In this document: positions 54,945 to 64,000 of the stretch, piece after piece
Layout: each line of letters begins with the position of its first letter
Numbering within the stretch: the stretch's first letter is position 1
Assembly (NCBI GenBank): GCA_002863125.1
Contig: PKEB01000015.1
Coordinates: 29,961 to 93,960, forward strand
Origin: Flavobacteriales bacterium
Lineage (GTDB): Bacteria; Bacteroidota; Bacteroidia; Flavobacteriales_D; Sanyastnellaceae
Direction: 5' to 3'
Length of the DNA stretch: 64,000 nt
Made by a program: the position numbers and the translations under genes
Notes under the pieces: model-generated
Databases searched by the model: none
Seen by the model: only the letters and a program-made list of their open reading frames with translations
What the model was told of the DNA's origin: nothing

Positions 54945-55492
54945 TGAGTTACGTACCACGACTCCAGACTCAGTACGCTGAGGAAATTGTACCCTCGCTC
55001 AAGGAGCGCTTTGAGTACAAGAGCGTGATGCAGGTACCCCGCGTCACCAAGATTTGCCTGAACCAAGGCCTCGGAAAAGCCATTGCCGACAAGAAGATTG
55101 TCGAGTACGCAACCGATGAGATGACACGCGTTGCTGGTCAGAAAGCGGTGAAAACCATTTCGACCAAGGACGTTTCGAACTTTAAGTTGCGTAAGGGCAT
55201 GCCCATTGGTGCGCGCGTAACCCTGCGCCGCGAACGTATGTATGAATTTTTGGATCGTTTGATCGCCATTTCATTGCCTCGTACCCGTGATTTCCAGGGG
55301 GTGAAGGCCAAGGGATTTGACGGCCGCGGAAATTTCACGTTCGGCGTGAAGGAGCAGGTCATCTTCCCAGAGATCAGCCTCGACGAGGTGAAGTTCTTCA
55401 ACGGAATGGACATCACGATTGTAACGTCAGCTAATACCGACGAGGAAGCGCAAGCATTGCTCGAAGGATTCGGATTCCCTTTCAAAAAGTAG
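54944..55492 (+). CDS. rplE: Ribosomal protein L5
   Basis: A 182-residue 5S rRNA-binding protein of the central protuberance. [14 protein letters not shown] and [23 protein letters not shown] are family marks. The ATG at 54944 overlaps the rplX stop (TGATG). Confidence 0.97.
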   Translation: MSYVPRLQTQYAEEIVPSLKERFEYKSVMQVPRVTKICLNQGLGKAIADKKIVEYATDEMTRVAGQKAVKTISTKDVSNFKLRKGMPIGARVTLRRERMYEFLDRLIAISLPRTRDFQGVKAKGFDGRGNFTFGVKEQVIFPEISLDEVKFFNGMDITIVTSANTDEEAQALLEGFGFPFKK

Positions 55493-55496
55493 TAAG

Positions 55497-55766
55497 ATGG
55501 CAAAAGAATCAATGAAAGCGCGCGAGCGCAAGCGAGCCAAGATGGTAGCGAAGTACGCTGAGAAGCGTGCCGCATTGAAAGCTGCTGGCGATTGGGAAGG
55601 ACTGCAAAAGCTCCCACCAAACAGCGCGGCGGTGCGCATGCACAACCGTTGCCAGATTACGGGCCGTCCCCGTGGTTACATGCGTCAGTTCGGAGTTTCC
55701 CGCGTGTTGTTCCGAAAGATGGCGTTGGCTGGGAAGATCCCAGGAGTTAAGAAAGCGAGTTGGTAA
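55497..55766 (+). CDS. rpsN: Ribosomal protein S14, zinc-free form
   Basis: An 89-residue S14 of the longer type. It keeps [21 protein letters not shown] but has only one Cys, so the CxxC-CxxC zinc site of the short type is absent. Confidence 0.97.
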   Translation: MAKESMKARERKRAKMVAKYAEKRAALKAAGDWEGLQKLPPNSAAVRMHNRCQITGRPRGYMRQFGVSRVLFRKMALAGKIPGVKKASW

Positions 55767-55787
55767 CCCACGAATAGACTGAAGATT

Positions 55788-56186
55788 ATGAATACTGATC
55801 CAATCGCAGATTACCTGACACGCATCCGCAACGCGCAGATGGCCGGTCACAAAGTCGTGGAGATTCCAGCTTCCAACATGAAGAAGGAGATGACCCGAAT
55901 CTTGTTTGACAAGGGGTACATCCTGAATTTTAAGTTCGACGATGCGGGCCACCAAGGCACCATCAAGATTGCCTTGCGTTACGACGGCAAGACCAAGCGT
56001 CCTGCCATCACGGAATTGCAGCGCGTTTCTACGCCAGGTTTGCGCCAGTACGCCAGCTCGGGAGACCTCCCACGTGTATTGAACGGCCTCGGCGTGTGCA
56101 TCGTCTCTACTTCCAAGGGGTTGATGACAGACAAGGAATGCCGCAAGATGAACATCGGTGGCGAAGTCATTTGCACCGTTTACTGA
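55788..56186 (+). CDS. rpsH: Ribosomal protein S8
   Basis: A 132-residue 16S-binding protein. It starts with DPIADYLTRIRNAQ and ends GLMTDKECRKMNIGGEVICTVY. In E. coli S8 represses the spc operon; no such site is visible here. Confidence 0.98.
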   Translation: MNTDPIADYLTRIRNAQMAGHKVVEIPASNMKKEMTRILFDKGYILNFKFDDAGHQGTIKIALRYDGKTKRPAITELQRVSTPGLRQYASSGDLPRVLNGLGVCIVSTSKGLMTDKECRKMNIGGEVICTVY

Positions 56187-56204
56187 TAAGAAAGGAATAG
56201 CATT

Positions 56205-56756
56205 ATGTCACGGATAGGAAAAACACCCATTGCAGTACCAGAAGGCGTCACAGTGACGATCGACGGTGCTTCAATCAAGGTAAAAGGTCCCAAAGGGGAA
56301 CTGGAGCAGACCATCGATCCCGAGATCGGTGTGGAGTTGAACGACAATGTTTTGACTTTCACGCGTCCTTCTGACCACAAGGATCACCGCTCAAAGCACG
56401 GGTTGTACCGCGCCCTGGTGAACAACATGGTGGAAGGTGTATCCAATGGATACACAGTTCGTTTGGAATTGGTCGGTGTCGGTTTCCGCGCCTCTTCTGC
56501 TGGACAAGACTTGACGTTGGCGCTGGGATTCAGCCACCAAATCGTCATGCGCTTGCCTGAAGAAATCATGGTGAAGGCCGAAACAAAGAAAGGGGAGAAC
56601 CCATACGTAGAATTGACCTCGCACGACAAGCAGCTCATCGGTACGGTGGCTGCCAAGATTCGCTCGTTGCGCAAGCCCGAGCCTTACAAAGGCAAAGGTG
56701 TACGCTACGCCGGTGAACAGATTCGTCGCAAGGCTGGTAAGACCGCCGCTAAATAA
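56205..56756 (+). CDS. rplF: Ribosomal protein L6
   Basis: A 183-residue protein near the factor-binding site. SRIGKTPIAVPEGV opens it and KPEPYKGKGVRYAGEQIRRKAGK closes it. Confidence 0.98.
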   Translation: MSRIGKTPIAVPEGVTVTIDGASIKVKGPKGELEQTIDPEIGVELNDNVLTFTRPSDHKDHRSKHGLYRALVNNMVEGVSNGYTVRLELVGVGFRASSAGQDLTLALGFSHQIVMRLPEEIMVKAETKKGENPYVELTSHDKQLIGTVAAKIRSLRKPEPYKGKGVRYAGEQIRRKAGKTAAK

Positions 56757-56765
56757 TCGAGAACA

Positions 56766-57116
56766 ATGGGAACGAAAAAAACATTCTCACGCAACCGCAT
56801 CAAGCGCCGCGTTCGTGGAAAGGTCCACGGCACCGCGGAGTGCCCACGGTTGTCTGTTTTCCGCAGCAACAAGCAGATCTACGCTCAGATCATCGACGAC
56901 CGCGCAGGCCGTACGTTGGCTGCAGCGGGTTCATTGGGAGCTGACGACGCGAAGGGTCCGAAGTTGGACCAAGCCGCTGCCGTTGGCAAGATGATCGCAG
57001 AGAAGGCCAAGGCTGCTGGAATTGAATCCGTCGTTTTCGATCGAAACGGCTACTTGTATCACGGCCGGGTGAAGTCCCTGGCAGAAGCTGCTCGCGAGGC
57101 CGGGCTCAAATTCTAA
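56766..57116 (+). CDS. rplR: Ribosomal protein L18
   Basis: A 116-residue 5S rRNA-binding protein. [18 protein letters not shown] and [24 protein letters not shown] are conserved. Confidence 0.98.
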   Translation: MGTKKTFSRNRIKRRVRGKVHGTAECPRLSVFRSNKQIYAQIIDDRAGRTLAAAGSLGADDAKGPKLDQAAAVGKMIAEKAKAAGIESVVFDRNGYLYHGRVKSLAEAAREAGLKF

Positions 57117-57122
57117 GGAAAG

Positions 57123-57662
57123 ATGGAACAACGTCAACAACGAAAAGGACGCGACAACCAGCAGCAATCCCGAACCGGAGATCCGGATTTGAAGGAGCGC
57201 TTGGTGGGTATCAACCGTGTTGCGAAGACCACCAAGGGTGGCCGTACGTTCAGCTTCAGCTCAATCATGGTCGTCGGTGACGAGAAGGGCCGTGTGGGTC
57301 ACGGATTGGGCAAGAGCCGTGAGGTGGCAACTGCCATCCAGAAAGGCATCGAGGACGCGAAGAAGAACATGATCGAAGTGCCATTGGTGAACGGCACCAT
57401 CCCGCACGCGCAGGAGATGAAGTTCGCTGGAGCGCACGTCATGATTCGCCCAGCATCACCCGGTACTGGTGTTATCGCCGGTGGCGCGATGCGTGCGGTA
57501 TTGGAGAGCGCAGGCATCAAGGACGTACTCGCGAAGTCGTTGGGTTCAAGCAACCCGCACAACGTCGTGAAGGCCACGTTCAATGCATTGCAGGAATTGC
57601 GCAGTGCCAAGGACATCGCTCAATTGCGCGGCATCTCTGTACACAAAGTGTTTAACGGTTAA
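57123..57662 (+). CDS. rpsE: Ribosomal protein S5
   Basis: A 179-residue 30S protein that guards decoding accuracy. The N-terminus is Gln/Arg-rich. [21 protein letters not shown] is the spectinomycin-region strand, and [18 protein letters not shown] is the second domain. Confidence 0.97.
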   Translation: MEQRQQRKGRDNQQQSRTGDPDLKERLVGINRVAKTTKGGRTFSFSSIMVVGDEKGRVGHGLGKSREVATAIQKGIEDAKKNMIEVPLVNGTIPHAQEMKFAGAHVMIRPASPGTGVIAGGAMRAVLESAGIKDVLAKSLGSSNPHNVVKATFNALQELRSAKDIAQLRGISVHKVFNG

Positions 57663-57673
57663 TCTCGAATACG

Positions 57674-57853
57674 ATGGGAAAAATCAAAATCACCCAAGTG
57701 CGCAGCGCGATCAACCGCCCCAAGCGTCAGAAGGCCACAATTGAGGCCCTCGGAATTAAGAAATTGCACAATCCGGTCGAGCACGAGGCCACACCACAGA
57801 TTTTGGGCATGGTCCGAAAGGTGAGCCACCTCGTCACGGTCGAAGAACTTTAA
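57674..57853 (+). CDS. rpmD: Ribosomal protein L30
   Basis: A 59-residue protein read directly from the [22 protein letters not shown] at the start, [13 protein letters not shown] in the middle and a short end VTVEEL. It fits exactly between rpsE and rplO, the standard order. Confidence 0.95.
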   Translation: MGKIKITQVRSAINRPKRQKATIEALGIKKLHNPVEHEATPQILGMVRKVSHLVTVEEL

Positions 57854-57873
57854 ATCATTAACCAGCATTAGCC

Positions 57874-58320
57874 ATGAATCTCAGCAATCTCAAGCCAGCA
57901 GATGGTTCTCGGAAACAGCGCAAGCGAGTTGGTCGCGGTGAAGGCTCCGGTCACGGAGGTACCTCTACACGTGGTCACAAAGGCGCGAAGTCGCGTTCCG
58001 GCTACAAGAGCAAAATCGGTTTTGAAGGGGGTCAACAGCCACTTCAGCGCCGCGTACCTAAGTTCGGTTTCACGAACCCGAACCGCGTGGAGTACAAGGG
58101 CATCAACTTGGACACCCTCCAGGAATTGATCGACCGCAAGAAGCTCAAGGCAGTTACCCTCAATGACCTCATGGAAAACGGCCTCGCCGGAAAGCGTGAT
58201 TTGGTCAAGATCCTCGGACGAGGTGAATTGAAGACGGGTGTACCTGTAACAGCACACAAATTTTCTGCATCTGCGAAGGCTGCCATCGAAGCAGCTGGCG
58301 GTGAAGCAACCGAAGCATAA
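57874..58320 (+). CDS. rplO: Ribosomal protein L15
   Basis: A 148-residue late-assembly 50S protein. RKRVGRGEGSGHGGTSTRGHKGAKSR is the Gly-rich N-terminal part (read in pieces), FEGGQQPLQRRVPKFGF the next. Confidence 0.98.
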   Translation: MNLSNLKPADGSRKQRKRVGRGEGSGHGGTSTRGHKGAKSRSGYKSKIGFEGGQQPLQRRVPKFGFTNPNRVEYKGINLDTLQELIDRKKLKAVTLNDLMENGLAGKRDLVKILGRGELKTGVPVTAHKFSASAKAAIEAAGGEATEA

Positions 58321-58331
58321 ACCCCACTCAG

Positions 58332-59681
58332 ATGAAGAATTTTTTCACTCAGATCTCGAATATCTGGAAGCACGAAGAGTTGCGCCAGAAGTTGGGCATA
58401 ACCCTGGGCTTGATTTTGGTTTACCGAATCGGCTCGTTCATCGTGATCCCTGGTGTGAACAGCGACGTTTTGGCTGAGCAGATGGCTCAGTCCGGAAGCG
58501 GCGGTTTGGGCGACTTGTTGTCCTTGTTCACGGGTGGAGCCTTCACGCGTGCCTCAATCTTCGCATTGGGCATCATGCCATACATCTCGGCATCGATCAT
58601 TATTCAGTTGTTGGGCATCGCCGTACCCGCGGTACAGAAGATGCAAGCTGAAGGTGAGAGCGGCCGAAAGAAAATCAACCAGTACACGCGTTTCTTGACC
58701 ATCGCCATCACGTTGGTGCAGGCGCCTGGTTACATCGCAACTTCCGTTGCAGGTGTTCCCGGAGCGGTTGCCAACCCTTCGACGTTCTGGTGGTTCAGCG
58801 CGGTGTTGATTTTGGTGTGTTCAACCCTGGTCATCATGTGGCTGGGCGAGCGCATCACGGACAAAGGCGTGGGCAACGGCATCTCCTTGCTCATCATGAT
58901 TGGCATCATCGCTACGTTCCCACAAGCGATCATTCAAGAATTTATCCACCCGGACACATCGGTGTTCTTCTTCTTGGTGGAGATTGCCTTCTTGTTGATT
59001 GTCATCGGAGCCAGCGTTGCCCTGGTGCAAGCGTTGCGCAAGGTGCCTGTTCAGATGGCCAAAATGCAAGCCGGTGGAACGCACCTCCCACAAGGCAAGG
59101 GCGCACGCAGCTACATTCCCTTGAAAGTGAACTCTGCCGGTGTCATGCCGATCATCTTTGCTCAGGCAATCATGTTCGTGCCTTTGTACCTGACGCAGAG
59201 CGAAACGTTCCAGGACAACGCAGCACTGCAGAGCTTGTCTGATTTCAACGGATTCTGGTACAACCTGATCTTCTTCGTGATGATCGTGGTCTTTACCTAC
59301 TTCTACACGGCGATTACGGTCAACCCCAACCAAATGGCGGATGACTTGAAGCGTCAAAACAGTTTCGTTCCGGGCGTGAAGCCAGGAAAGCCCACAGCGG
59401 ATTTCTTGGAGCGCGTGTTGTCCAACATCACGTTGCCCGGTTCATTGATGCTGGCCTTGATTGCCATTTTGCCGGCAATCGTGTTCAGCCTCGGATTAAC
59501 AAAAGCGCAAGGCTTCTCCATTTTCTTCGGCGGTACGTCGCTGTTGATCATGGTGGGGGTCATTCTGGATACCCTTCAGCAAATCGAGAGCTACTTGCTC
59601 TCTCGTCACTACGACGGTTTGATGAAGTCCGGAAAATTGCGTGGCCGTCCGCAGTCTCCTGTGGGTGGCATTGCGGGATAA
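58332..59681 (+). CDS. secY: Protein translocase subunit SecY
   Basis: A 449-residue pore protein of the Sec channel with ten membrane segments. FTQISNIWKHEELRQKLG is the start, IMPYISASIIIQLL the second helix, and DTLQQIESYLLSRHYDGLMKSG near the end is conserved. It exports the signal-peptide proteins seen elsewhere in the window. Confidence 0.98.
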   Translation: MKNFFTQISNIWKHEELRQKLGITLGLILVYRIGSFIVIPGVNSDVLAEQMAQSGSGGLGDLLSLFTGGAFTRASIFALGIMPYISASIIIQLLGIAVPAVQKMQAEGESGRKKINQYTRFLTIAITLVQAPGYIATSVAGVPGAVANPSTFWWFSAVLILVCSTLVIMWLGERITDKGVGNGISLLIMIGIIATFPQAIIQEFIHPDTSVFFFLVEIAFLLIVIGASVALVQALRKVPVQMAKMQAGGTHLPQGKGARSYIPLKVNSAGVMPIIFAQAIMFVPLYLTQSETFQDNAALQSLSDFNGFWYNLIFFVMIVVFTYFYTAITVNPNQMADDLKRQNSFVPGVKPGKPTADFLERVLSNITLPGSLMLALIAILPAIVFSLGLTKAQGFSIFFGGTSLLIMVGVILDTLQQIESYLLSRHYDGLMKSGKLRGRPQSPVGGIAG

Positions 59682-59687
59682 CCTGAA

Positions 59688-60476
59688 ATGGGTTTCGGCC
59701 GACGCGTGCATATCAAAACGGACGAAGAGGTCGAGCTCCTTCGGGAAAGTTCTTTGCTTGTAGGGAAAACGTTAGCTGCCGTGGCCAGTCGGATTCGTCC
59801 GGGTGCCACGACACTGGAACTCGACGCGGTCGCGGAAGAATTCATCCGAGACCACGGCGCAGAACCAGGCTTCAAGGGGTATGGAGGATTTCCAAACTCC
59901 CTGTGCACCTCCGTCAATGAGGCGATCGTACACGGCATTCCAGATAATCGGCCTTTGGAAGAAGGGGACATCGTGTCCATCGATTGTGGGGTGTTGAAGA
60001 ATGAGTTTTACGGCGACAGTGCGTACACCTTTGCGGTGGGCGAGATTGCGCCGGAAGTTCAGCAGCTGCTAGACGTCACCAAAGAATGCCTCCGGCTTGC
60101 CATTGAGCAAGCGGTGGTTGGGAAGCGAATCGGAGACATCGGATTCGTTTGCCAGCAACACGCCGAACAAAACGGCTACGGAGTGGTTCGGGAATTGGTG
60201 GGTCACGGGTTGGGTCGTTCGTTGCACGAAGCACCGGAAGTCCCCAACTACGGCAGACGCGGCAACGGTCCGCGTTTGATGGACGGAATGGTTTTGGCCA
60301 TCGAGCCCATGATCAACCTCGGTCGAAAGGAGGTCTTCCATTTGGAGGACGGCTGGACGATCGTGACGGCAGACCGCAAGGTGAGTGCACACTTCGAACA
60401 CGACATCGTGGTGCGCAAAGGCCAAGCGGACGTTCTCTCAAGTTTTGACGAAATAGAAAAAGTCTTACAACATTAA
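59688..60476 (+). CDS. map: Type I methionine aminopeptidase
   Basis: A 262-residue enzyme that removes N-terminal Met from new proteins. The five metal ligands are Asp99 and Asp110, His173, Glu206 and Glu237, in [36 protein letters not shown] and FEHD. Six bp after secY, a common place in this cluster. Confidence 0.97.
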   Translation: MGFGRRVHIKTDEEVELLRESSLLVGKTLAAVASRIRPGATTLELDAVAEEFIRDHGAEPGFKGYGGFPNSLCTSVNEAIVHGIPDNRPLEEGDIVSIDCGVLKNEFYGDSAYTFAVGEIAPEVQQLLDVTKECLRLAIEQAVVGKRIGDIGFVCQQHAEQNGYGVVRELVGHGLGRSLHEAPEVPNYGRRGNGPRLMDGMVLAIEPMINLGRKEVFHLEDGWTIVTADRKVSAHFEHDIVVRKGQADVLSSFDEIEKVLQH

Positions 60477-60505
60477 AACGATATTCTAACCAGAGTTTAA
60501 ATCAT

Positions 60506-60727
60506 ATGGCGAAACAAGCGTCCATAACGCAAGACGGCACAATCCTCGAAGCATTGTCCAATGCAATGTTCCGAGTTGAATTGGAAAACGGGCACATCAT
60601 TACGGCCCACATTTCAGGAAAGATGCGGATGTACTACATCAAAATCTTGCCCGGTGACCGCGTGCGGGTGGACATGTCTCCTTACGATTTGACAAAAGGT
60701 CGAATCTCGTTCCGATACAAGAAATAA
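60506..60727 (+). CDS. infA: Translation initiation factor IF-1
   Basis: A 73-residue OB-fold protein that fills the A site during initiation. [22 protein letters not shown] and [15 protein letters not shown] are the family sequence. It sits between map and rpmJ. Confidence 0.98.
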   Translation: MAKQASITQDGTILEALSNAMFRVELENGHIITAHISGKMRMYYIKILPGDRVRVDMSPYDLTKGRISFRYKK

Positions 60728-60734
60728 TTGCACT

Positions 60735-60851
60735 ATGAAAACCCGTGCTTCCCTCAAAAAGCGTACTGCCGACTGCAAGATTGTTCGTCGGAAAGGCCGC
60801 TTGTATGTCATTAACAAGAAGAATCCTAAAATGAAGCAACGTCAGGGTTAA
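60735..60851 (+). CDS. rpmJ: Ribosomal protein L36, zinc-free form
   Basis: A 38-residue protein, too short for most ORF filters. It starts [19 protein letters not shown] and ends KMKQRQG. Only one of the four zinc ligands (the Cys at 14) remains; the others are Thr, Asn and Met. Seven bp after infA and before rpsM, the usual place. Confidence 0.95.
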   Translation: MKTRASLKKRTADCKIVRRKGRLYVINKKNPKMKQRQG

Positions 60852-60877
60852 TCCTGTCGTCGCCAAACCCATCGCCC

Positions 60878-61246
60878 ATGGCACGTATAGCTGGTATCGA
60901 TATTCCTCGCAACAAGCGGGGTGTTATTGCACTCACGTACATCTACGGAATTGGCCGTAGCCGAGCTTCTCAATTGCTCGCGGAATGTGGAGTGTCAGAA
61001 GACAAAAAAGTTCAAGACTGGACCGATGATGAAATCGGTGCGGTCCGTAACGCCATTTCCACGGGTTTCAAAGTGGAAGGGGAGTTGCGATCGGAAGTTC
61101 AATCTCACATCAAGCGTTTGATGGACATCGGTAGCTACCGAGGCATCCGTCACCGCAACGGTTTGCCGTTGCGTGGACAGCGCACCAAGAACAACTCACG
61201 CACCCGTAAGGGCAAGCGTAAGACCGTTGCGAACAAGAAGAAATAA
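60878..61246 (+). CDS. rpsM: Ribosomal protein S13
   Basis: A 122-residue 30S head protein contacting the P-site tRNA and 50[26 protein letters not shown] and [22 protein letters not shown] are conserved. Confidence 0.98.
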   Translation: MARIAGIDIPRNKRGVIALTYIYGIGRSRASQLLAECGVSEDKKVQDWTDDEIGAVRNAISTGFKVEGELRSEVQSHIKRLMDIGSYRGIRHRNGLPLRGQRTKNNSRTRKGKRKTVANKKK

Positions 61247-61295
61247 TCGCATTCATTGAGTTCCCTCGGGAACTGATCACCTAAAAATTAAGACG

Positions 61296-61679
61296 ATGGC
61301 GAAGAACGTCAAGAAAAAGAAGAAAGTCGTTGTGGAGGCCACAGGCCAAGCCCACATCCACTCATCCTTCAACAACATCATCATTTCGCTGACCAACAAC
61401 AATGGCCAAGTGATTTCATGGTCAAGCGCCGGTAAGATGGGTTTCCGGGGCTCCAAGAAAAACACGCCTTACGCTGCACAGGTTGCTGCGGAAGATTGCG
61501 GTCGCGAAGCGCACGACCTCGGGTTGCGTAAAATCCGAGCATTTGTAAAAGGTCCAGGAGCGGGCCGCGAGAGCGCCATGCGCGCCTTGCACAACATGGG
61601 AATCGAAATCATCGAAATCATCGATGCTACGCCGTTCCCGCACAACGGATGCCGCCCACCAAAGCGTCGTCGCGTCTAA
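61296..61679 (+). CDS. rpsK: Ribosomal protein S11
   Basis: A 127-residue platform protein. The N-terminus is Lys-rich. [16 protein letters not shown] and [13 protein letters not shown] at the end are family marks. Confidence 0.98.
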   Translation: MAKNVKKKKKVVVEATGQAHIHSSFNNIIISLTNNNGQVISWSSAGKMGFRGSKKNTPYAAQVAAEDCGREAHDLGLRKIRAFVKGPGAGRESAMRALHNMGIEIIEIIDATPFPHNGCRPPKRRRV

Positions 61680-61713
61680 TTCTCATCGTCGAACCTAAGA
61701 ACAGTAATCCGAT

Positions 61714-62319
61714 ATGGCACGTTACCGCGGACCCAAATCAAAAATCAGCCGCCGTTTTAAGGAGGCGATCTTCGGCCCAGATAAAGCGCTCGAGCGCCGC
61801 CCTTATGGCCCCGGCCAGCACGGCAATACCCGCCGCCGAAAGAAGGAATCTGAATACTCTGTACAGCTCGCTGAGAAGCAGAAGGCGAAGTACACGTACG
61901 GAATCTTGGAGAAGCAATTCTCCAACATGTTTAAGCAAGCCAACGCTCGTCCGGGCATTACCGGTGAGATTTTGCTCCAATTCTGCGAAAGCCGATTGGA
62001 CAACGTGGTGTTCCGCTTGGGCATTGCGAACTCCCGTCGTGGAGCACGCCAGTTGGTCACCCACCGTCACATCATGGTGAACGGCCACGTGGTCAACATC
62101 CCTTCGTACCGCCTGCGTCCCGGTGACGTAGTAGCCGTGCGTGAGAAGAGCAAGTCAATGACGGTCATCACCAGCGCACTCGGTGCAGCCCCCAAGCGAT
62201 TGGAGTGGTTGGACTGGAACACGCAGAACATGTCCGGCACATTCATCAGTGTACCAACGCGTGAGCAAATCCCTGAGAACATCAAGGAGTCGCTCATCGT
62301 CGAATTGTACTCGAAGTAA
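61714..62319 (+). CDS. rpsD: Ribosomal protein S4, zinc-free form
   Basis: A 201-residue protein that nucleates 30S assembly. [19 protein letters not shown] and RPYGPGQHG are conserved, and the S4 domain is [26 protein letters not shown]. The N-terminal Cys residues of zinc-type S4 are missing. Confidence 0.98.
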   Translation: MARYRGPKSKISRRFKEAIFGPDKALERRPYGPGQHGNTRRRKKESEYSVQLAEKQKAKYTYGILEKQFSNMFKQANARPGITGEILLQFCESRLDNVVFRLGIANSRRGARQLVTHRHIMVNGHVVNIPSYRLRPGDVVAVREKSKSMTVITSALGAAPKRLEWLDWNTQNMSGTFISVPTREQIPENIKESLIVELYSK

Positions 62320-62337
62320 TCCAAAAACCTGAGAAAC

Positions 62338-63330
62338 ATGGCAATTCTAGATTTCCAGAAACCAGACAAGGTGATCATGTTGGACTCTACCGAGTTCAAT
62401 GGCACCTTCGAATTCCGACCCCTTGAGCCAGGTTTTGGTATCACCGTAGGCAATGCACTGCGTCGCATCTTGTTGTCTTCCTTGGAAGGCCACGCCATCA
62501 CAAGCGTGAAGATCGACGGCGTTGAGCACGAGTACAGCACCATCAAAGGCATCCAAGAAGACGTGACCGAGATGATCCTCAACTTGAAGCAAGTTCGCTT
62601 CAAGCGTCAGATCGAAGGCACCGACGGCGAGACTGTCACCGTAAAAGTGAGTGGCCAGAAGGCGTTCACCGCCGGTGACATCGGTCAATTCACTTCGGCT
62701 TTCCAAGTGATGAACCCTGACCACGTCATTTGCAACATGGACGAGTCGGTTTCATTGACCTTGGAACTGAACATCGGCAAAGGCCGTGGTTACGTTCAAG
62801 CGGAGGAGAACAAGCGCGAAGGCGCGGCCCTCGGCACCATCGCCATGGATTCCATCTTCACGCCCATCCGCAACGTTCAATACGAAGTTGAGAACTACCG
62901 TGTTGAGCAGCGTACCGACTACGAGAAGCTCATCTTGCACCTCGAGTGCGACGGCAGCATCTCGCCGAAGGACGCCCTGCAGGAGTCAGCGAAGATTTTG
63001 ATCCAGCACTTCATGTTGTTCAGTGACGAGCGCATTTCGCTCGAGCTCGAAGAGCGCGTTGAGGTGGAGGAATTCGATGAAACCAGCTTGCACATGCGCC
63101 AGCTGCTCAAGACCAAGTTGAGCGACATGGACCTCAGCGTTCGTGCGTTGAACTGCTTGAAGGCAGCCGACATCGAGTCGTTGGGCGAATTGGTGAGCTA
63201 CAACAAGAACGACCTGTTGAAATTCCGAAACTTCGGTAAGAAGTCCCTCACGGAATTGGAGGATTTGGTCGAGGACAAAAACCTCTCATTCGGAATGGAT
63301 GTGAGCAAATACAAACTCGACAAAGAGTGA
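62338..63330 (+). CDS. rpoA: RNA polymerase alpha subunit
   Basis: A 330-residue subunit that nucleates core assembly. The N-terminal domain has [28 protein letters not shown] sequence, and the C-terminal domain has [16 protein letters not shown] and [11 protein letters not shown], which contact upstream DNA and activators. It lies in the alpha part of the cluster between rpsD and rplQ. Confidence 0.98.
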   Translation: MAILDFQKPDKVIMLDSTEFNGTFEFRPLEPGFGITVGNALRRILLSSLEGHAITSVKIDGVEHEYSTIKGIQEDVTEMILNLKQVRFKRQIEGTDGETVTVKVSGQKAFTAGDIGQFTSAFQVMNPDHVICNMDESVSLTLELNIGKGRGYVQAEENKREGAALGTIAMDSIFTPIRNVQYEVENYRVEQRTDYEKLILHLECDGSISPKDALQESAKILIQHFMLFSDERISLELEERVEVEEFDETSLHMRQLLKTKLSDMDLSVRALNCLKAADIESLGELVSYNKNDLLKFRNFGKKSLTELEDLVEDKNLSFGMDVSKYKLDKE

Positions 63331-63334
63331 AGTC

Positions 63335-64000
63335 ATGCGGCACAATAAGAATTTCAATCACCTCGGTCGCAAGACCGCACACCGTAAGGCCATGTTGTCC
63401 AACATGGCGTGCTCTCTGATTGAGCACAAGCGCATCTCTACCACGGTGGCCAAAGCGAAAGCGTTGCGCCAGTTTGTGGAGCCGCTTGTTACGCGTTCAA
63501 AGGAAGACACTACGCACAGCCGTCGTGTCGTATTCAGTGCGCTCGGCAACAAGTACGCTGTCTCTGAGTTGTTCCGCTCGGTGGGCCCGAAAGTGGCTTC
63601 CCGCGATGGAGGTTACACCCGCATCATCCGCACCGGAAACCGCTTGGGTGACAACGCTGAGATGTGCATGATCGAGCTTGTTGACTTCAACGACATCTAC
63701 GGCACCGAAGCGAAGAAGAAGCGTTCACGCCGTTCACGTCGTGGCGGAGCCAAGGCTGCTGCTGCACCAGCGGCTGCTGAAGCTGCTGCAACTGAAGCGG
63801 TTGTGGAAGAAGCACCTGCTGCTGAGGCCGCTGCTGAGGAAGCACCTGCCGTTGAGGCCGCTGCTGAGGAAGCACCTGCCGCTGAGGCCGCTGCTGAGGA
63901 AGCACCTGCTGCTGAGGCCGCTGCTGAGGAAGCACCTGCCGTTGAGGCCGCTGCTGAGGAAGCACCTGCCGCTGAGGCCGCTGCTGAGGAAGCACCTGCT
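63335..64000 (+). CDS. rplQ: Ribosomal protein L17 with Ala/Glu-rich tail (partial)
   Basis: The start ATG lies 4 bp after rpoA. The first 125 or so residues are L17 ([21 protein letters not shown] ... [17 protein letters not shown]). A basic linker ([12 protein letters not shown]) leads into a low-complexity Ala/Glu/Pro tail of ten-residue repeats ([10 protein letters not shown] type) that is still open at the window end. Canonical L17 stops around 120-130 residues, so the tail is an addition. Confidence 0.95.
   Translation, partial: MRHNKNFNHLGRKTAHRKAMLSNMACSLIEHKRISTTVAKAKALRQFVEPLVTRSKEDTTHSRRVVFSALGNKYAVSELFRSVGPKVASRDGGYTRIIRTGNRLGDNAEMCMIELVDFNDIYGTEAKKKRSRRSRRGGAKAAAAPAAAEAAATEAVVEEAPAAEAAAEEAPAVEAAAEEAPAAEAAAEEAPAAEAAAEEAPAVEAAAEEAPAAEAAAEEAPA
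63811..64000 (+). repeat. 30-bp tandem repeat in rplQ tail
   Basis: Six full 30-bp units (63811-63990) plus ten bases of a seventh. Each is agcacctgcN-GNtgaggccg-ctgctgagga. Differences at bases 10-12 cycle with period three (ct-gct, cc-gtt, cc-gct), giving a 90-bp super-repeat. The array continues past the window. Confidence 0.9.

Noticed and set aside
63687..63995. Minus-strand frame of repeated [10 protein letters not shown]
   Set aside because: It is the reverse reading of the L17 repeat array, not a separate protein.
63811..64000. CRISPR-like regular repeats
   Set aside because: The units are contiguous without spacers, keep the L17 reading frame and encode its tail.

Overview
The window is a piece of a Bacteroidota chromosome, most likely a marine Flavobacteriales-type organism. 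Several features point there. Secreted proteins end in type IX secretion (T9SS) type-A sorting domains. Promoter-like sites fit the Bacteroidota -33/-7 form (TTG, about 19 bp, TAnnTTTG). There is a DUF4290 gene, MurA has Asp where most bacteria have the fosfomycin-target Cys, DnaJ has only two zinc motifs, and S14, S4 and L36 lack zinc ligands. The backbone is roughly mid-50s % GC by eye. This is read from sequence alone and no species is claimed.

Layout. 1-4.3 kb: the end of an unidentified protein, Kdo transferase (waaA), tRNA-Leu, a small lipoprotein, a T9SS-exported propeller protein, and a cyclophilin. 4.7-22.3 kb: a visibly AT-richer accessory block, bounded on the left by a probably truncated gene and on the right by tRNA-Gly. 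It encodes two formylglycine sulfatases, two related clan GH-A glycosidases, a GH3 glycosidase, two multi-module secreted binding proteins, two outer-membrane barrel proteins and a lipoprotein. It looks like a locus for degrading a sulfated polysaccharide, but it has no SusC/SusD pair. 22.8-45.9 kb: backbone genes for cell envelope (murA, hldD, M23 peptidase), protein folding (grpE, dnaJ), an ABC exporter, Ppx/GppA, a sigma-54-type response regulator without a DNA-binding domain, alaS, a pterin pair (PTPS plus FolE2), a Bax-inhibitor-1 protein, a T9SS-exported agmatine-deiminase-family enzyme, and an UvrD/PcrA helicase operon.

46.1-64 kb: one uninterrupted str-S10-spc-alpha ribosomal cluster on the plus strand, from rpsL to rplQ, including fusA, secY, map, infA and rpoA. 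It starts at a well-formed promoter at 46078-46107. The last gene, rplQ, runs off the window inside an Ala/Glu-rich tail built of 30-bp repeats with a 90-bp super-period.

How the parts work together. In the 4.7-22.3 kb block the exported sulfatases would remove sulfate, the GH-A and GH3 enzymes would cut the glycan, the binding-module proteins would hold substrate at the cell surface, and the barrel and lipoprotein set would handle products at the outer membrane. No sulfatase-maturing enzyme, SusCD pair, regulator or transposase is present in the block, so those functions must lie elsewhere or be replaced. The best candidates for undescribed biology are this SusCD-less system, the shared EF-hand-like C-terminal tail on two of its proteins, and its tandem WQGT modules.
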